Assembly: GCA_910589055.1 (NCBI GenBank)
Contig: CAJURN010000029.1
Span: 1 to 27,271 of the forward strand
Direction: 5' to 3'
Length of the DNA: 27,271 nt
Source of the DNA: an uncultured Muribaculaceae bacterium
Lineage (GTDB): Bacteria; Bacteroidota; Bacteroidia; Bacteroidales; Muribaculaceae
Under the pieces are notes generated by a model. It was not told the origin of the DNA, did no database searches, and saw only the letters and a program-made list of their open reading frames with translations. This document shows positions 1 to 9,171 of this stretch, one piece after another. The translations under genes and the position numbers were made by a program. Position 1 is the first letter of the stretch; every line of letters begins with the position of its first letter.

Positions 1-1
1 T

Positions 2-1222
2 CCCAAGCCCGTCGAGGGCATGCCTTCGGCCGACACCGCCAAGGCAGTGCTCTCCAACTTCTTCAGCGAGAGCTATGTCGACGATTTTGACCTGAAATAC
101 TTCTCCGGCGCAGGCATGCGCACCGACGACTGCAAGAGCACCGGCGATTATGAGGTGGGATTTGTGGGCCGCGTGCTTCTGAACGCTTTCAACGCCCTCG
201 AATATGGCCGCGACAACAATCGTCCCGACCTCGTGGAAAAGGCTTCATCCGTGCTCTCCAGCACGCTCGATTTCGGCTTCACTCCCGAAGGCTACTTCCG
301 TGAAGCCATGAATCTCCGCCGCGGCTCGGAGACTGATGTGTACAGTATCCGCCGTCAGTCGGAAGGCGCTTTCGCCATACTGAATTATCTTGACAGCGAG
401 CGCAAGCAGGGCCGCCGCCACGAGCGTTGGGAAGAGAAAATCAAGGCCGTGCTCGACCGTATGCTCACGCTTCAGAACGCCGACGGCAGTTTCCCCCGCA
501 AATTCAAGGCTTCCGGCGATGTTGTCGACGCTTCCGGCGGCAGCACTCCCTCGGCCACACTTCCGCTTGTGATGGCTTACAAATATTATGGCGAGAAGCG
601 TTATCTCGAGTCGGCAAAGCGCACCGCGGCTTACCTTGAGTCGGAGATTATCGACAAGGCCGATTACTTCTCATCCACACTCGACGCCAATTGCGAGGAT
701 AAGGAAGCATCGCTCTACGCCTCCACCGCCATGTATTATCTCACCTATGTAACCAAAGGCAAGGAACGCGCCCGCTACATGGACCAGTGCCGCAAGGCTG
801 CCTACTTCTGCCTGTCGTGGTATTACATGTGGGATGTACCTTTCTCGCAGGGTCAGATGCTCGGCGATGTCAATTTCAAGTCGAGAGGCTGGGGCAACGT
901 AAGCGTGGAAAACAACCACATCGACGTGTTCATTTTCGAGTTCGCCACCATTCTCAACAAGCTCGGAGAATACTACGGCGAACCGCGCTTCAGCGAGTTC
1001 TCTCAGGTTATCAACACTTCCATGCTTCAGCTTCTTCCTGTCACCGACAATTGCTATGATATTGCAAAGGCCGGATATTACCCCGAAGTGGTGCAGCACA
1101 CCACATGGGACTACGGCCGCAACGGAAAAGGCTTCTATAACGATATCTTCGCGCCGGGCTGGACTGTGGCCTCCCTGTGGACGATGCTCACTCCCGACCG
1201 CGTGGATAAATTCTTCAAATAA
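2..1222 (+). CDS. C-terminal part of a probable alpha/alpha-toroid (glycosidase-like) protein, 5' truncated
   Basis: The reading frame is open to the left edge of the window, so the gene starts upstream; the ATG at 20 is only the first internal methionine. About 406 residues are visible. They are mostly helical and rich in aromatic and acidic residues. One stretch has the look of an alpha/alpha toroid: a helix ending LTLQNADGSFPRKF, then a Gly/Ser loop, then SATLPLVMAYKYYGE. This pattern is shared by six-hairpin glycosidases and terpenoid-cyclase-like folds. The tail (HTTWDYGRNGKGFYNDIFAPGW) is rich in Trp and Tyr, as in a substrate cleft. The next gene, a secreted SGNH hydrolase, starts 29 nt downstream on the same strand, so co-transcription and a role in glycan breakdown are inferred. 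The N-terminus (signal peptide, catalytic domain) is not visible, and I do not recognise the exact family. Confidence 0.6.
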   Translation, partial: PKPVEGMPSADTAKAVLSNFFSESYVDDFDLKYFSGAGMRTDDCKSTGDYEVGFVGRVLLNAFNALEYGRDNNRPDLVEKASSVLSSTLDFGFTPEGYFREAMNLRRGSETDVYSIRRQSEGAFAILNYLDSERKQGRRHERWEEKIKAVLDRMLTLQNADGSFPRKFKASGDVVDASGGSTPSATLPLVMAYKYYGEKRYLESAKRTAAYLESEIIDKADYFSSTLDANCEDKEASLYASTAMYYLTYVTKGKERARYMDQCRKAAYFCLSWYYMWDVPFSQGQMLGDVNFKSRGWGNVSVENNHIDVFIFEFATILNKLGEYYGEPRFSEFSQVINTSMLQLLPVTDNCYDIAKAGYYPEVVQHTTWDYGRNGKGFYNDIFAPGWTVASLWTMLTPDRVDKFFK

Positions 1223-1251
1223 CCATTCTATAATCCTATAACTCGCTCAAA

Positions 1252-4200
1252 ATGAAACCAATCCATCTGCTGCTATTCGTAGCGGCAAGCTCCTGTGCTG
1301 TCTCAACTCACGCCCGGAGCATGTTTATTGACTTCGGCGACGTGCAGCCTGATCGAGGCCGTGTGACCGAAGGACCGGATGCAAACGGCAATTACTGGAA
1401 CAACGTGAAAAGTTCCGGAAACAATTACATCTATCCCGGCACAAGTGTGGATCTTGTCGACTCCGAAAACAATCCCACAGGAGCGTCAATCCTCGTCAAC
1501 GTGCGCTTCATGACAAACGGCAAGAGCGCCGGAGGTCTCATGAATCCCTCGCCCGCACTGCTCGGCGACCTCGCCGTGGAAACAGCCACCGAGGACTACC
1601 TTTTCGTAGAGGATTTCCAGGACTACAATTTCTTTACTTTCAAGAATCTTGACAAGGAGAAGGCATACGTATTCCATGCTTTCGGAAGCCGCGAGAACAC
1701 AACGACCCGTATCGGAAATTACTCCTTCCGCGGCCTGAACGAGTGGGACGAGGATCATCAGATGTCGGGTACGGGCTGTGGCGACGGCGGCTACAACGGC
1801 AACAACAACCACGTGAGCGTGAGCGAACCCATTTTCCCTGACGAAAACGGCAACATCACCTTCACAATCAAGCGTGTGCAGAACATGATGCACATCAACG
1901 CCATGAAGATTGAGGAAATCGACGCCGAGCGTCCCGCTCCCAAGTTCGCCCTCAGCCAGACAATGTATATCGACTTTGGCGAGAACGGTGTGGCTCCCAA
2001 CGACCGCTGGACTCCCACCACCGGCGCCGATGCAAACGGCCACTACTGGAACAACTTCGTCGGAAGCACCGGTTCAGGCGGTTGGGTGGATGTTATACCT
2101 GCCGGAACTGCCGTTGAGCTTGTCAATGCCGACAACGAGCCTTCGGGAATTACCGCCACACTTTCCGATTATCTCAAGACCAACGGCGGTGTGAACGGCG
2201 GCCTTATGACTCCCTCGGTCGACGACCTTGGCGACCTTGCCATTGCCTCGGCTACGGGCGACTATGTCTACGTTGAACTCACTCAGCCGCGGGTGAGCGT
2301 GGAATTTACCGGTGTGAATCCCGAAAAGGCTTACCGCGTGCATGCTTTCGGCAGCCGCGCCACCGCTGAAGTGGGCGACCGCTGGGGATATTTCAGCCTG
2401 AACGGCACAACCTCGTGGCGCACACGTCAGGATTTCGCAGGCCGTTCGATCGGCGGTCAGGGAATCCACGGCAACACACGCAATGTGGCTGTGAGCGACT
2501 ATATTTTCCCCGACCCCTCGGGAAAGCTCACGTTCACAATCGAGATTGCGACCGGTCTTTCCCACCTCAACGTGCTCAAGCTCGAAGAATTCGACGCGCT
2601 TGTCGAGCCTGAGAAAGTGCTTACCCTCACAAGCCTCAATATCGAGGGCAGCGCCGTGGGCGAGGAAGCCGGAACAGTGGCTTTCCGTTCGATTGAACCC
2701 GCAGGAATGTTCACAGGCGTATATGCAGGCTACCTGAAGATGGTGCCCGGCACATATTTCTTCAGCGGAATTGACGCCGACGGAACCGAAGTCACTTTCG
2801 GCGCCGGTGAAGGCGAAGGCCAGCTTGCAGTAGGCGCCGGAGCGCTCACCTGCACTCAGGAGCAGATTGTACGCGTGGTGGTTGACACCCGCAAGGGCAC
2901 GGTAAGCTATCAGCCCGTAAATACTCTTGAAGTCAAGGGTACGGTGGCTCCCGATGGCACAGTGCTCGAATATGCCGGAAACGGTGTGTGGAAGTCGGAA
3001 GTGGAACTCAACAAGGCTTACAGCGGCGAATACGTGACCCGCACGGTCTATTTCGCAATCAACGGCGATGATGCCCTTGCGCTGCGCCGTATCGCCCGCA
3101 CCGACGGCCTTGAACTCGTGGCCGACGGATTCGCAGGCGAAAATATCCGCGTCAACAACGGTACCTACACCATCACCGCCGACCTTAATGAAGGCCGTTT
3201 CGGATTCGAGGCGCCCGTTGATCCTTACCGCATCAGCGTGTTTGGCTCGTCGGTGGCAAACGGTCAGGGTGCGGGCAACTTCCAGGGCTACGCCTATAAC
3301 TACGGCCAGCAGCTTCTCGCACGCACAGCCGACGGAGTCAGCCAATATCCTCTGTACACCTCCGGTGTGTCGATCGGTGGCAACACCACAGTGGATCTTC
3401 TCAACCGCTACGATGACATGATACGCGATTTCGGAACATACGTTCTCTTCGGTCTCTCGCTCGGCAACGAGGGAATCCACGGAGCCGCCGATCCGGAAGC
3501 CGTGTTCGCCCGGTTCCGCGACAATATGCTCTCGCTTATCGCTGCAGCACGTGCCGACGGCAAGATTCCCGCAATCATGAACAACTACACCCGCGGAGAC
3601 TATGACGAGCGCGACTATGAATACGTGCGCCGCATGAATCTCCTCATCCACGAGTGGGACCTTCCTTCTGTCAACACACTCGGAGCGATTGACGACGGAG
3701 CCGGACACTGGGCTGCCGGATATGTTGCCGACGTGGCACATCCCAACCTCGCAGGTCATAATGAATTCCTGTATGCCATTCCGGTGTCGATGTTCGACGC
3801 CCTTGCCGACGGCAAGCCGCTGCCCGTGCGCGACCTCGACGGAGCACTTGACCTCGTGGGCAAGAGCACAATCGAGTTCGAGGGCGAAGGCACTGTGCAT
3901 CCCTTCACTATCTACCTCCGTGTCAAGGGTGGTGACGCAGGCCGTCTGTTCTCCTTCGAGCACGGTGCCAAGCGCCAGTACAGCGGTTCGGTGGATGTAA
4001 ATGCCGACGGCTCGCTCACCTATAACTCGCCCCTGAAAGAGCCCGTGAGCACCGCATCGGTTCTCTCCGACGGTGAATGGCACACAATCTGCCTCACACA
4101 TTACCACGCCTGGGGCCAGACCTTCCTTTATGTCGACGGAGAACTGGCCGGAAACGTGGCCGAACGTCTCACTCCCGGCAAATTTGTAGTTGGTGACACC

Positions 4201-4620
4201 GAGACCGCTTGCACCCGCACCCTTGGCGAACTCATCTTCTACCGTGCTGCAATGCACGCCGATGAGGTTGCAGCGCTTCACGAAGGCCGCATGCTCAAAT
4301 CGAGTCTCGAGCTCTACACCCCCATGCACCTCGATTCCGACAGCAAGACACTTCCCAACACTGCACAGACCCTCAACGCTGTCGAGTACAAGGAATTTGA
4401 TCCCTCCGGAGTGGGGGAGTTGGCGACTGAGGCGCCGCTGAGCGTTATCGGTGGACAGGGTGTACTTACCATCACCTCGCCTGTTGATGCCACGGTGAAC
4501 GTATATTGCGCCGATGGCCGCATGGTGGCCGCACCCGAACTTAGCGCAGGACATGCCACCGCACTGTCCCTCGTCCCCGGCGTTTACATCGCCGCAGGAA
4601 AGAAAGCGGTAGTGTATTGA
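1252..4620 (+). CDS. Secreted multidomain SGNH/GDSL-like hydrolase with tandem N-terminal modules, LamG-like domain and sorting-type C-terminus
   Basis: 1122 residues. A signal peptide covers about residues 1-21 (cleavage after STHA). Two homologous modules follow, at about 23-225 and 238-449. Each opens with (F/Y)IDFG, then DANGxYWNN, a GGLM motif and a YxFHAFGSR-type strand, so they are an internal duplication, probably a beta-sandwich. Residues about 455-650 are beta-rich and resemble starch-binding SusE/F-type modules. Residues about 658-845 carry the SGNH blocks: GSS (Ser667) for block I, GG (Gly710) for II, GN (Gly738-Asn739) for III, and DVAH (Asp827/His830) for V. Residues about 865-1017 look like a LamG/concanavalin fold (DGEWHTICLTHY...FLYVDGELAG). 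The last 60 residues end GVYIAAGKKAVVY, like a type IX secretion sorting domain. The family includes carbohydrate esterases; the substrate is unknown. Block I is GSS rather than the usual GDS. The ATG at 1252 gives a clean signal peptide. Confidence 0.8.
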   Translation: MKPIHLLLFVAASSCAVSTHARSMFIDFGDVQPDRGRVTEGPDANGNYWNNVKSSGNNYIYPGTSVDLVDSENNPTGASILVNVRFMTNGKSAGGLMNPSPALLGDLAVETATEDYLFVEDFQDYNFFTFKNLDKEKAYVFHAFGSRENTTTRIGNYSFRGLNEWDEDHQMSGTGCGDGGYNGNNNHVSVSEPIFPDENGNITFTIKRVQNMMHINAMKIEEIDAERPAPKFALSQTMYIDFGENGVAPNDRWTPTTGADANGHYWNNFVGSTGSGGWVDVIPAGTAVELVNADNEPSGITATLSDYLKTNGGVNGGLMTPSVDDLGDLAIASATGDYVYVELTQPRVSVEFTGVNPEKAYRVHAFGSRATAEVGDRWGYFSLNGTTSWRTRQDFAGRSIGGQGIHGNTRNVAVSDYIFPDPSGKLTFTIEIATGLSHLNVLKLEEFDALVEPEKVLTLTSLNIEGSAVGEEAGTVAFRSIEPAGMFTGVYAGYLKMVPGTYFFSGIDADGTEVTFGAGEGEGQLAVGAGALTCTQEQIVRVVVDTRKGTVSYQPVNTLEVKGTVAPDGTVLEYAGNGVWKSEVELNKAYSGEYVTRTVYFAINGDDALALRRIARTDGLELVADGFAGENIRVNNGTYTITADLNEGRFGFEAPVDPYRISVFGSSVANGQGAGNFQGYAYNYGQQLLARTADGVSQYPLYTSGVSIGGNTTVDLLNRYDDMIRDFGTYVLFGLSLGNEGIHGAADPEAVFARFRDNMLSLIAAARADGKIPAIMNNYTRGDYDERDYEYVRRMNLLIHEWDLPSVNTLGAIDDGAGHWAAGYVADVAHPNLAGHNEFLYAIPVSMFDALADGKPLPVRDLDGALDLVGKSTIEFEGEGTVHPFTIYLRVKGGDAGRLFSFEHGAKRQYSGSVDVNADGSLTYNSPLKEPVSTASVLSDGEWHTICLTHYHAWGQTFLYVDGELAGNVAERLTPGKFVVGDTETACTRTLGELIFYRAAMHADEVAALHEGRMLKSSLELYTPMHLDSDSKTLPNTAQTLNAVEYKEFDPSGVGELATEAPLSVIGGQGVLTITSPVDATVNVYCADGRMVAAPELSAGHATALSLVPGVYIAAGKKAVVY

Positions 4621-4640
4621 CAAACTATGTAGCATAGATG

Positions 4641-4682
4641 AATCCCGGAATGTCGGATTAGCGACATTCCGGGATTTTTTTA
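4641..4682 (+). terminator. Rho-independent terminator after the SGNH hydrolase gene
   Basis: A perfect 15-bp stem (4641-4655 with 4662-4676) and a 6-nt loop is followed by a run of T that ends at 4681. It begins 20 nt after the stop codon. It separates the upstream pair of genes from the next transcription unit. Confidence 0.92.
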
Positions 4683-4726
4683 TGCGTGCAGGGATAAATA
4701 TTTGTTGCAAATTTTTTTACTTAAAT

Positions 4727-4757
4727 TTTGCATATTGCCGGAATACCATTAACTTTG
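4727..4757 (+). promoter_or_regulatory. Bacteroidota-type promoter for the 1404-residue surface protein
   Basis: TTTG at 4727-4730 matches the -33 element. TAACTTTG at 4750-4757 matches the -7 consensus TAnnTTTG exactly. The spacer is 19 nt, the established Bacteroides spacing. The start of transcription is inferred near 4763, giving an AT-rich leader of about 80 nt before the ATG at 4846. This is the best promoter match in the window. Confidence 0.85.
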
Positions 4758-4845
4758 CCTGCATATCGGCATAAAATTCGCATTTTTCATTTCCCCAACA
4801 CGAAAATTCTATCATTAACCTATCAATCCCTATCAACATTTTTCA

Positions 4846-7800
4846 ATGAAAAGTTTATTTATCAAACTTCTTTCTCTTGCAGCTCTCACATGTCTGCTTG
4901 GAAGTGCTCCTGCCATTGCCGCACCTCCGGCAAGCGGTACAGCGGGGAAGCTCACTCTCAAAGAGATGTTCTCCAGTCCTCAACAAAGTTGGCGCCTGCT
5001 CCCTAGGGCCGGCAAGGATGGCGCACCGGCTCTTAAGAGCAAACCCAAGGCAACACGCCGCAACGTGAGCGCTTCGGCCTCCCCGGTAATCTACGCAAGC
5101 ATGATCGACAATTCATCCTGGGGCTCGAGCAAGGCCTATGGCATGTACTCCTTCAATGCTTCCGAATATGGATTTACAGCACTGAAACAGAATTTCAATT
5201 TCAACGCCACCGGCGGTGCTTCATACATTGGCGACGATAACTATCTTTCCGTGATTCTTGACGACTGGTCGGAATGGGGTATGGGAATCTGGGTTACATT
5301 AATGGCCTTCGACACCAATACCTGGGCGGAAGTATATAATCAGTCCGGCGAGGAAACCGACATCGCCACCGACATGGCATGGTGTCCTGTCGACAATAAA
5401 ACCTACGGTTGCTTCAACAACTCCAGCAGCACAGGCTATGTATTCGGAATGTTCGATTCCGATACGTTTGAAACCACCGCTATTTCCGACCTGAATGAAG
5501 CCTGGATTGCCTGTGGCTCGGATGCCGCGGGCAAAATCTTTGCCGTGACCCGCTCGGGCAAGCTCGTAAGCGCCGACCGCACTTCCGGAACCATTACCGA
5601 AATCGGCGACACCGGCCTTACTTCGGAAAACCTCACATCCGGAGCAATCGACCCCTCCACGGGCATCTTCTATGTTGCCACTTGCAACAGCACCGGCTCC
5701 GCGCTTTACTCTGTCGACACCACCTCGGCAGCATCCACACTTCTGTACGATATGGCCGACAACGAGGAACTCGTGGGCATGTATGTGGCGGTTCCGGCTC
5801 TCAATCCGAACGCCCCTGCGGCTCCCTCCGACCTCACGGCTGTCTTTGCCGAAAATTCGCTCGAAGGAACTGTAAGTTTCACGGCTCCCGACCTCACCAT
5901 TGGCGGCACAAACGCTTCCGGCGAACTTACATACACAATCAGCACCGCTGATGGTGAAATCGCAAGCGGCACAACTACTCCCGGAGCTGCGGTTGAGGCT
6001 CCCGTGACCCTTCCCGCCGCGGGAACTTATGAAATTACCGTCGTATGTGCCAACGCATCCGGCGCAGGCGCTTCGGCAAGCATCAGCGTTATGGTGACAT
6101 CCGAAAAAGACCCCGACAACCTCATAAGCCTGCCTTACCTTGAAGAATTCTCAACTCAGGCGGCCTTCGACGGATACACCGTAATTGACAATAACAACGA
6201 CCGGTGGACATATATCTACTGGGCAAACCGCGGCTGCGCTCTCTGCCAGTTCAATTACGATAATGACAAGACCGGTTCCGACGACTATTTTGTCACACCT
6301 CCGGTGCGTCTGGAGAAAGACAAGGCCTATATTTTCTCCTGCGATACGTATCGCCGCAGCGCTCCCTACAAGGAAAGCTTCGAAATCGTGATGGGTACAG
6401 AACCTACCGCCGAAAAACTCACAACCGTGCTTCAGGGCACATATATGATTGCCGACGATAATACCCATCGCCCGTCAATCACAATTGTTCCCGAAAAGAC
6501 AGGAATCTACTATCTCGCAATCCACTGCACCAGCCCGGCAAACCAGTATGGACTCTGCGTGGATAACGTGAGCATTTCAAGCGGATCATTCGCAGCCGCT
6601 CCCGCAGCTCCTTCAATCGAAGCCACTCCTGACTTCGGAGGAGAAACATTCGCCATGATTTCCGTGACCGCTCCCTCCAAGACTATCGGTGGCGATGACC
6701 TTTCGGCCATTTCCTCTATCGTGGTGCTCCGCGACGGTGAACCCGTGCACACATTCGAGTCTCCCGTTGCCGGAAGTGCCCTCTCTTATAAGGACGTACC
6801 CGAAGAATCAGGCTACCACACATATTCGGCCTATGCAGTCAATGAATATGGCGACGGACGCATGAGCGAGCAAAGGGTATTCGTGGGTATCAACTATCCC
6901 GCGACGCCCCGCAACATCAACATGTTCGAGACCGAAAACCTCGGAGAGGTGACTATGACCTGGGAAGCCCCGGCTACCGACTGCGACGGAAATGTGCTTA
7001 ATCCCGATCTCGTTACATATATGATCGGAGCACGCATGAGCAACGGTAATATGCAGGTTGTAGCCCGTGGTGTTAAGGAAACCTCATACACCTTGCAGGC
7101 TCTCAACCCCGAAACAGAAGCCCAGCGTTTCGTGTCGTACATGGTGTTCGCCGAAACAGCCAAGGGTGTCAACGACTGGCAGATTACTTCCACTCCGACA
7201 ATCCCTGTCGGAAAACCGTTTGAAATGCCCTACCGCGAACCGTTCGGTGGCGAGACTCTGTCGCCGCTGCTTACAACCACATCGCACTACACCGACAAGT
7301 GGGAAGTGAGCGACATGGCCGCCGACCAGGATGGCGATAACTACTTCCTGATGTACACCGGCGTACAAGGTTCAAGGGGTACGGTATCCACCGCGAAGAT
7401 TCATGTCTCCGGCGAAAATCCCTCGCTTTCATTCTGGTATATGTGCATCCAGGACACGGATGCCGTGATTGAGGTGAGCGTCAGCGACGGAAGAGGATTC
7501 ACCGAACTCGCCACTGTCGCTGTCAGCGATGGCAACGATATGGAATGGACCAACTTCAGCACATCACTGGAGGCATATGCCGGAAAAGATATTCAGATCA
7601 AGCTGGCTTACAGCGCAAAGGGTTATCTCCTGGCAATCGACAATATCTCCGTGTTCAATCCCACTCCCGTGGATCTTGAGGCCCGTGCCATCACAGTGCC
7701 CATGCGCGCCTACCCCGAAGTGCCCTTCCAGGTGCGTCTTCTCGTGAGCAACAATGGCGGACAGAACTCCGGAACATATACAGCCGACCTCTACCGCAAC

Positions 7801-9060
7801 GGTAAAAAGGTTGATTCAGCTACTTGCGAGAGCATCGACGCTTTCGGCTCCACATTGATATCCTTCACCCAGACGGTGTCGTCAATGTCGGAATCGGTTG
7901 TGTCATATTACGTGGTTCTCAACTGCGAGAACGATGCCGACACAAGCAACAATACCTCGCTGACAACAACTCTTGACCTCGTGCAGCACGACTTCCCCTG
8001 TGCATCGAACCTTAAAGCTGTCGGCGACGGCAAGAGCGTTACTCTCTCCTGGGAGGCTCCCGTAATCAACTCTGATCCTATCCAGACTCAGGATGATATC
8101 GAGTCATACACAGCTTTCTCCTGCGGACTTGACCTGACTCTCCTGCCCAATGACAACGTGGGCGACTGGACAATGGTTAACGCCGATGGCGGACAATGCT
8201 ATGTAATCAGTATCGACGGCGTGCCGTATTACTTCCCCAATGCGTATGAACGCACATCTTTCGTAGTACTGAACGCGGAGAAAGCCGGTCTTCCCGAACA
8301 CTGGTCGGGCCACAACGGCAGCGCACAGTGCTTCATGGCAATGGCTTCAATGGGCGTCACCAACGATAAGTGGCTTATCTCGCCCATGCTCTCCGGCAAT
8401 GAACAGGTGATTAAATTCTTCGCCAAGAGCCAATCCGATGCCTACGGACTCGAATCCTTTGAAGTGCTCTACTCGATGTCGGGCAAAAATATCACCGACT
8501 TTGTGAAGGTTGGTGAGGAAATCGGCAGCGTACCCACCGGTTGGACCGAGTACAGCTACAACATCCCCGAAGGAGCCAAGTACTTCGCTGTACGCAGCAT
8601 TTCCGACGACGTGTATGCCCTTATGCTCGACGACTTCACTTTCGAAGCCGCTCATCCCCACAGCAGCCTCGTGCTTAACGGTTACAACGTCTACCGCGAT
8701 GGCGAAAAGATTTCCGGCAATCCTGTTGCTGCGGCAGAGCATATTGATGCCGCTCCCGAATCGGAAGCCCACATCTACAACGTGACCGCCCTCTATAACA
8801 ATGGTGAATCCGCTCCCTCCAACAGCGCCACAATCACTATCGCCGGTATCGCCGGAGTTGACGCAGCGGTGGTGAAAGTAAGCGCCGAACGCGGCTGCAT
8901 ACTTGTTGAGAACGCAGCGGGCAAGACCGTGAACGTGTTCGGAACCGACGGACGCGCGTCGTTCTCAGGCATTGTTTCCGACGACGTACGCATCAGTGTC
9001 GTTCCCGGTATCTACCTTGTGGAAATCGAAGGCCACACGGTGAAAGTTTCCGTGAAATAA
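4846..9060 (+). CDS. Secreted surface protein with three choice-of-anchor J (cleaved adhesin) domains and FN3-like domains
   Basis: 1404 residues with a signal peptide at about 1-26 (ending APAIAA). Residues about 80-320 contain repeated short beta units such as AFDTNTW, GMFDSDTF and YSVDTTSA, suggesting a propeller-like domain. Three beta-jelly-roll domains of the choice-of-anchor J/cleaved adhesin type lie at about 424-578, 790-940 and 1078-1268. Each has the typical end motif (VDNVSIS, IDNISVF, LDDFTF). FN3-like segments sit between them, for example at about 323-412 (APAAPSDLTA), 582-685, 686-785 and 1050-1075 (LKAVGDGKSVTLSWEAP). The last 70 residues end ISVVPGIYLVEIEGHTVKVSVK, like a type A sorting domain of type IX secretion. 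No peptidase motif is visible, so binding or adhesion is more likely than catalysis. Its own promoter and terminator make it a single-gene unit. Confidence 0.82.
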   Translation: MKSLFIKLLSLAALTCLLGSAPAIAAPPASGTAGKLTLKEMFSSPQQSWRLLPRAGKDGAPALKSKPKATRRNVSASASPVIYASMIDNSSWGSSKAYGMYSFNASEYGFTALKQNFNFNATGGASYIGDDNYLSVILDDWSEWGMGIWVTLMAFDTNTWAEVYNQSGEETDIATDMAWCPVDNKTYGCFNNSSSTGYVFGMFDSDTFETTAISDLNEAWIACGSDAAGKIFAVTRSGKLVSADRTSGTITEIGDTGLTSENLTSGAIDPSTGIFYVATCNSTGSALYSVDTTSAASTLLYDMADNEELVGMYVAVPALNPNAPAAPSDLTAVFAENSLEGTVSFTAPDLTIGGTNASGELTYTISTADGEIASGTTTPGAAVEAPVTLPAAGTYEITVVCANASGAGASASISVMVTSEKDPDNLISLPYLEEFSTQAAFDGYTVIDNNNDRWTYIYWANRGCALCQFNYDNDKTGSDDYFVTPPVRLEKDKAYIFSCDTYRRSAPYKESFEIVMGTEPTAEKLTTVLQGTYMIADDNTHRPSITIVPEKTGIYYLAIHCTSPANQYGLCVDNVSISSGSFAAAPAAPSIEATPDFGGETFAMISVTAPSKTIGGDDLSAISSIVVLRDGEPVHTFESPVAGSALSYKDVPEESGYHTYSAYAVNEYGDGRMSEQRVFVGINYPATPRNINMFETENLGEVTMTWEAPATDCDGNVLNPDLVTYMIGARMSNGNMQVVARGVKETSYTLQALNPETEAQRFVSYMVFAETAKGVNDWQITSTPTIPVGKPFEMPYREPFGGETLSPLLTTTSHYTDKWEVSDMAADQDGDNYFLMYTGVQGSRGTVSTAKIHVSGENPSLSFWYMCIQDTDAVIEVSVSDGRGFTELATVAVSDGNDMEWTNFSTSLEAYAGKDIQIKLAYSAKGYLLAIDNISVFNPTPVDLEARAITVPMRAYPEVPFQVRLLVSNNGGQNSGTYTADLYRNGKKVDSATCESIDAFGSTLISFTQTVSSMSESVVSYYVVLNCENDADTSNNTSLTTTLDLVQHDFPCASNLKAVGDGKSVTLSWEAPVINSDPIQTQDDIESYTAFSCGLDLTLLPNDNVGDWTMVNADGGQCYVISIDGVPYYFPNAYERTSFVVLNAEKAGLPEHWSGHNGSAQCFMAMASMGVTNDKWLISPMLSGNEQVIKFFAKSQSDAYGLESFEVLYSMSGKNITDFVKVGEEIGSVPTGWTEYSYNIPEGAKYFAVRSISDDVYALMLDDFTFEAAHPHSSLVLNGYNVYRDGEKISGNPVAAAEHIDAAPESEAHIYNVTALYNNGESAPSNSATITIAGIAGVDAAVVKVSAERGCILVENAAGKTVNVFGTDGRASFSGIVSDDVRISVVPGIYLVEIEGHTVKVSVK

Positions 9061-9082
9061 CATATCACTACTTGATAACAGC

Positions 9083-9121
9083 AAGATGCGCTTCCCCGCC
9101 CGGGGTGGCGCATCTTTTTTT
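9083..9121 (+). terminator. Terminator after the surface protein gene
   Basis: A 9-bp stem (9083-9091 with 9108-9116), with an inner CCCCG/CGGGG pairing, runs into a run of T from 9115. It starts 23 nt after the stop codon of the 1404-residue gene. Confidence 0.9.
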
Positions 9122-9171
9122 CAGAACCTCCCGGACGGATTGTGCGTTAATTAAGAAAACACCCTCTTAAA

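Noticed and set aside
2074..4710. An 878-codon open frame on the minus strand, antisense to the SGNH hydrolase gene
   Set aside because: It mirrors the GC-biased codons of the real gene. Its translation is Cys/His-rich with no domain or signal peptide, and the sense frame has clear SGNH and LamG motifs.
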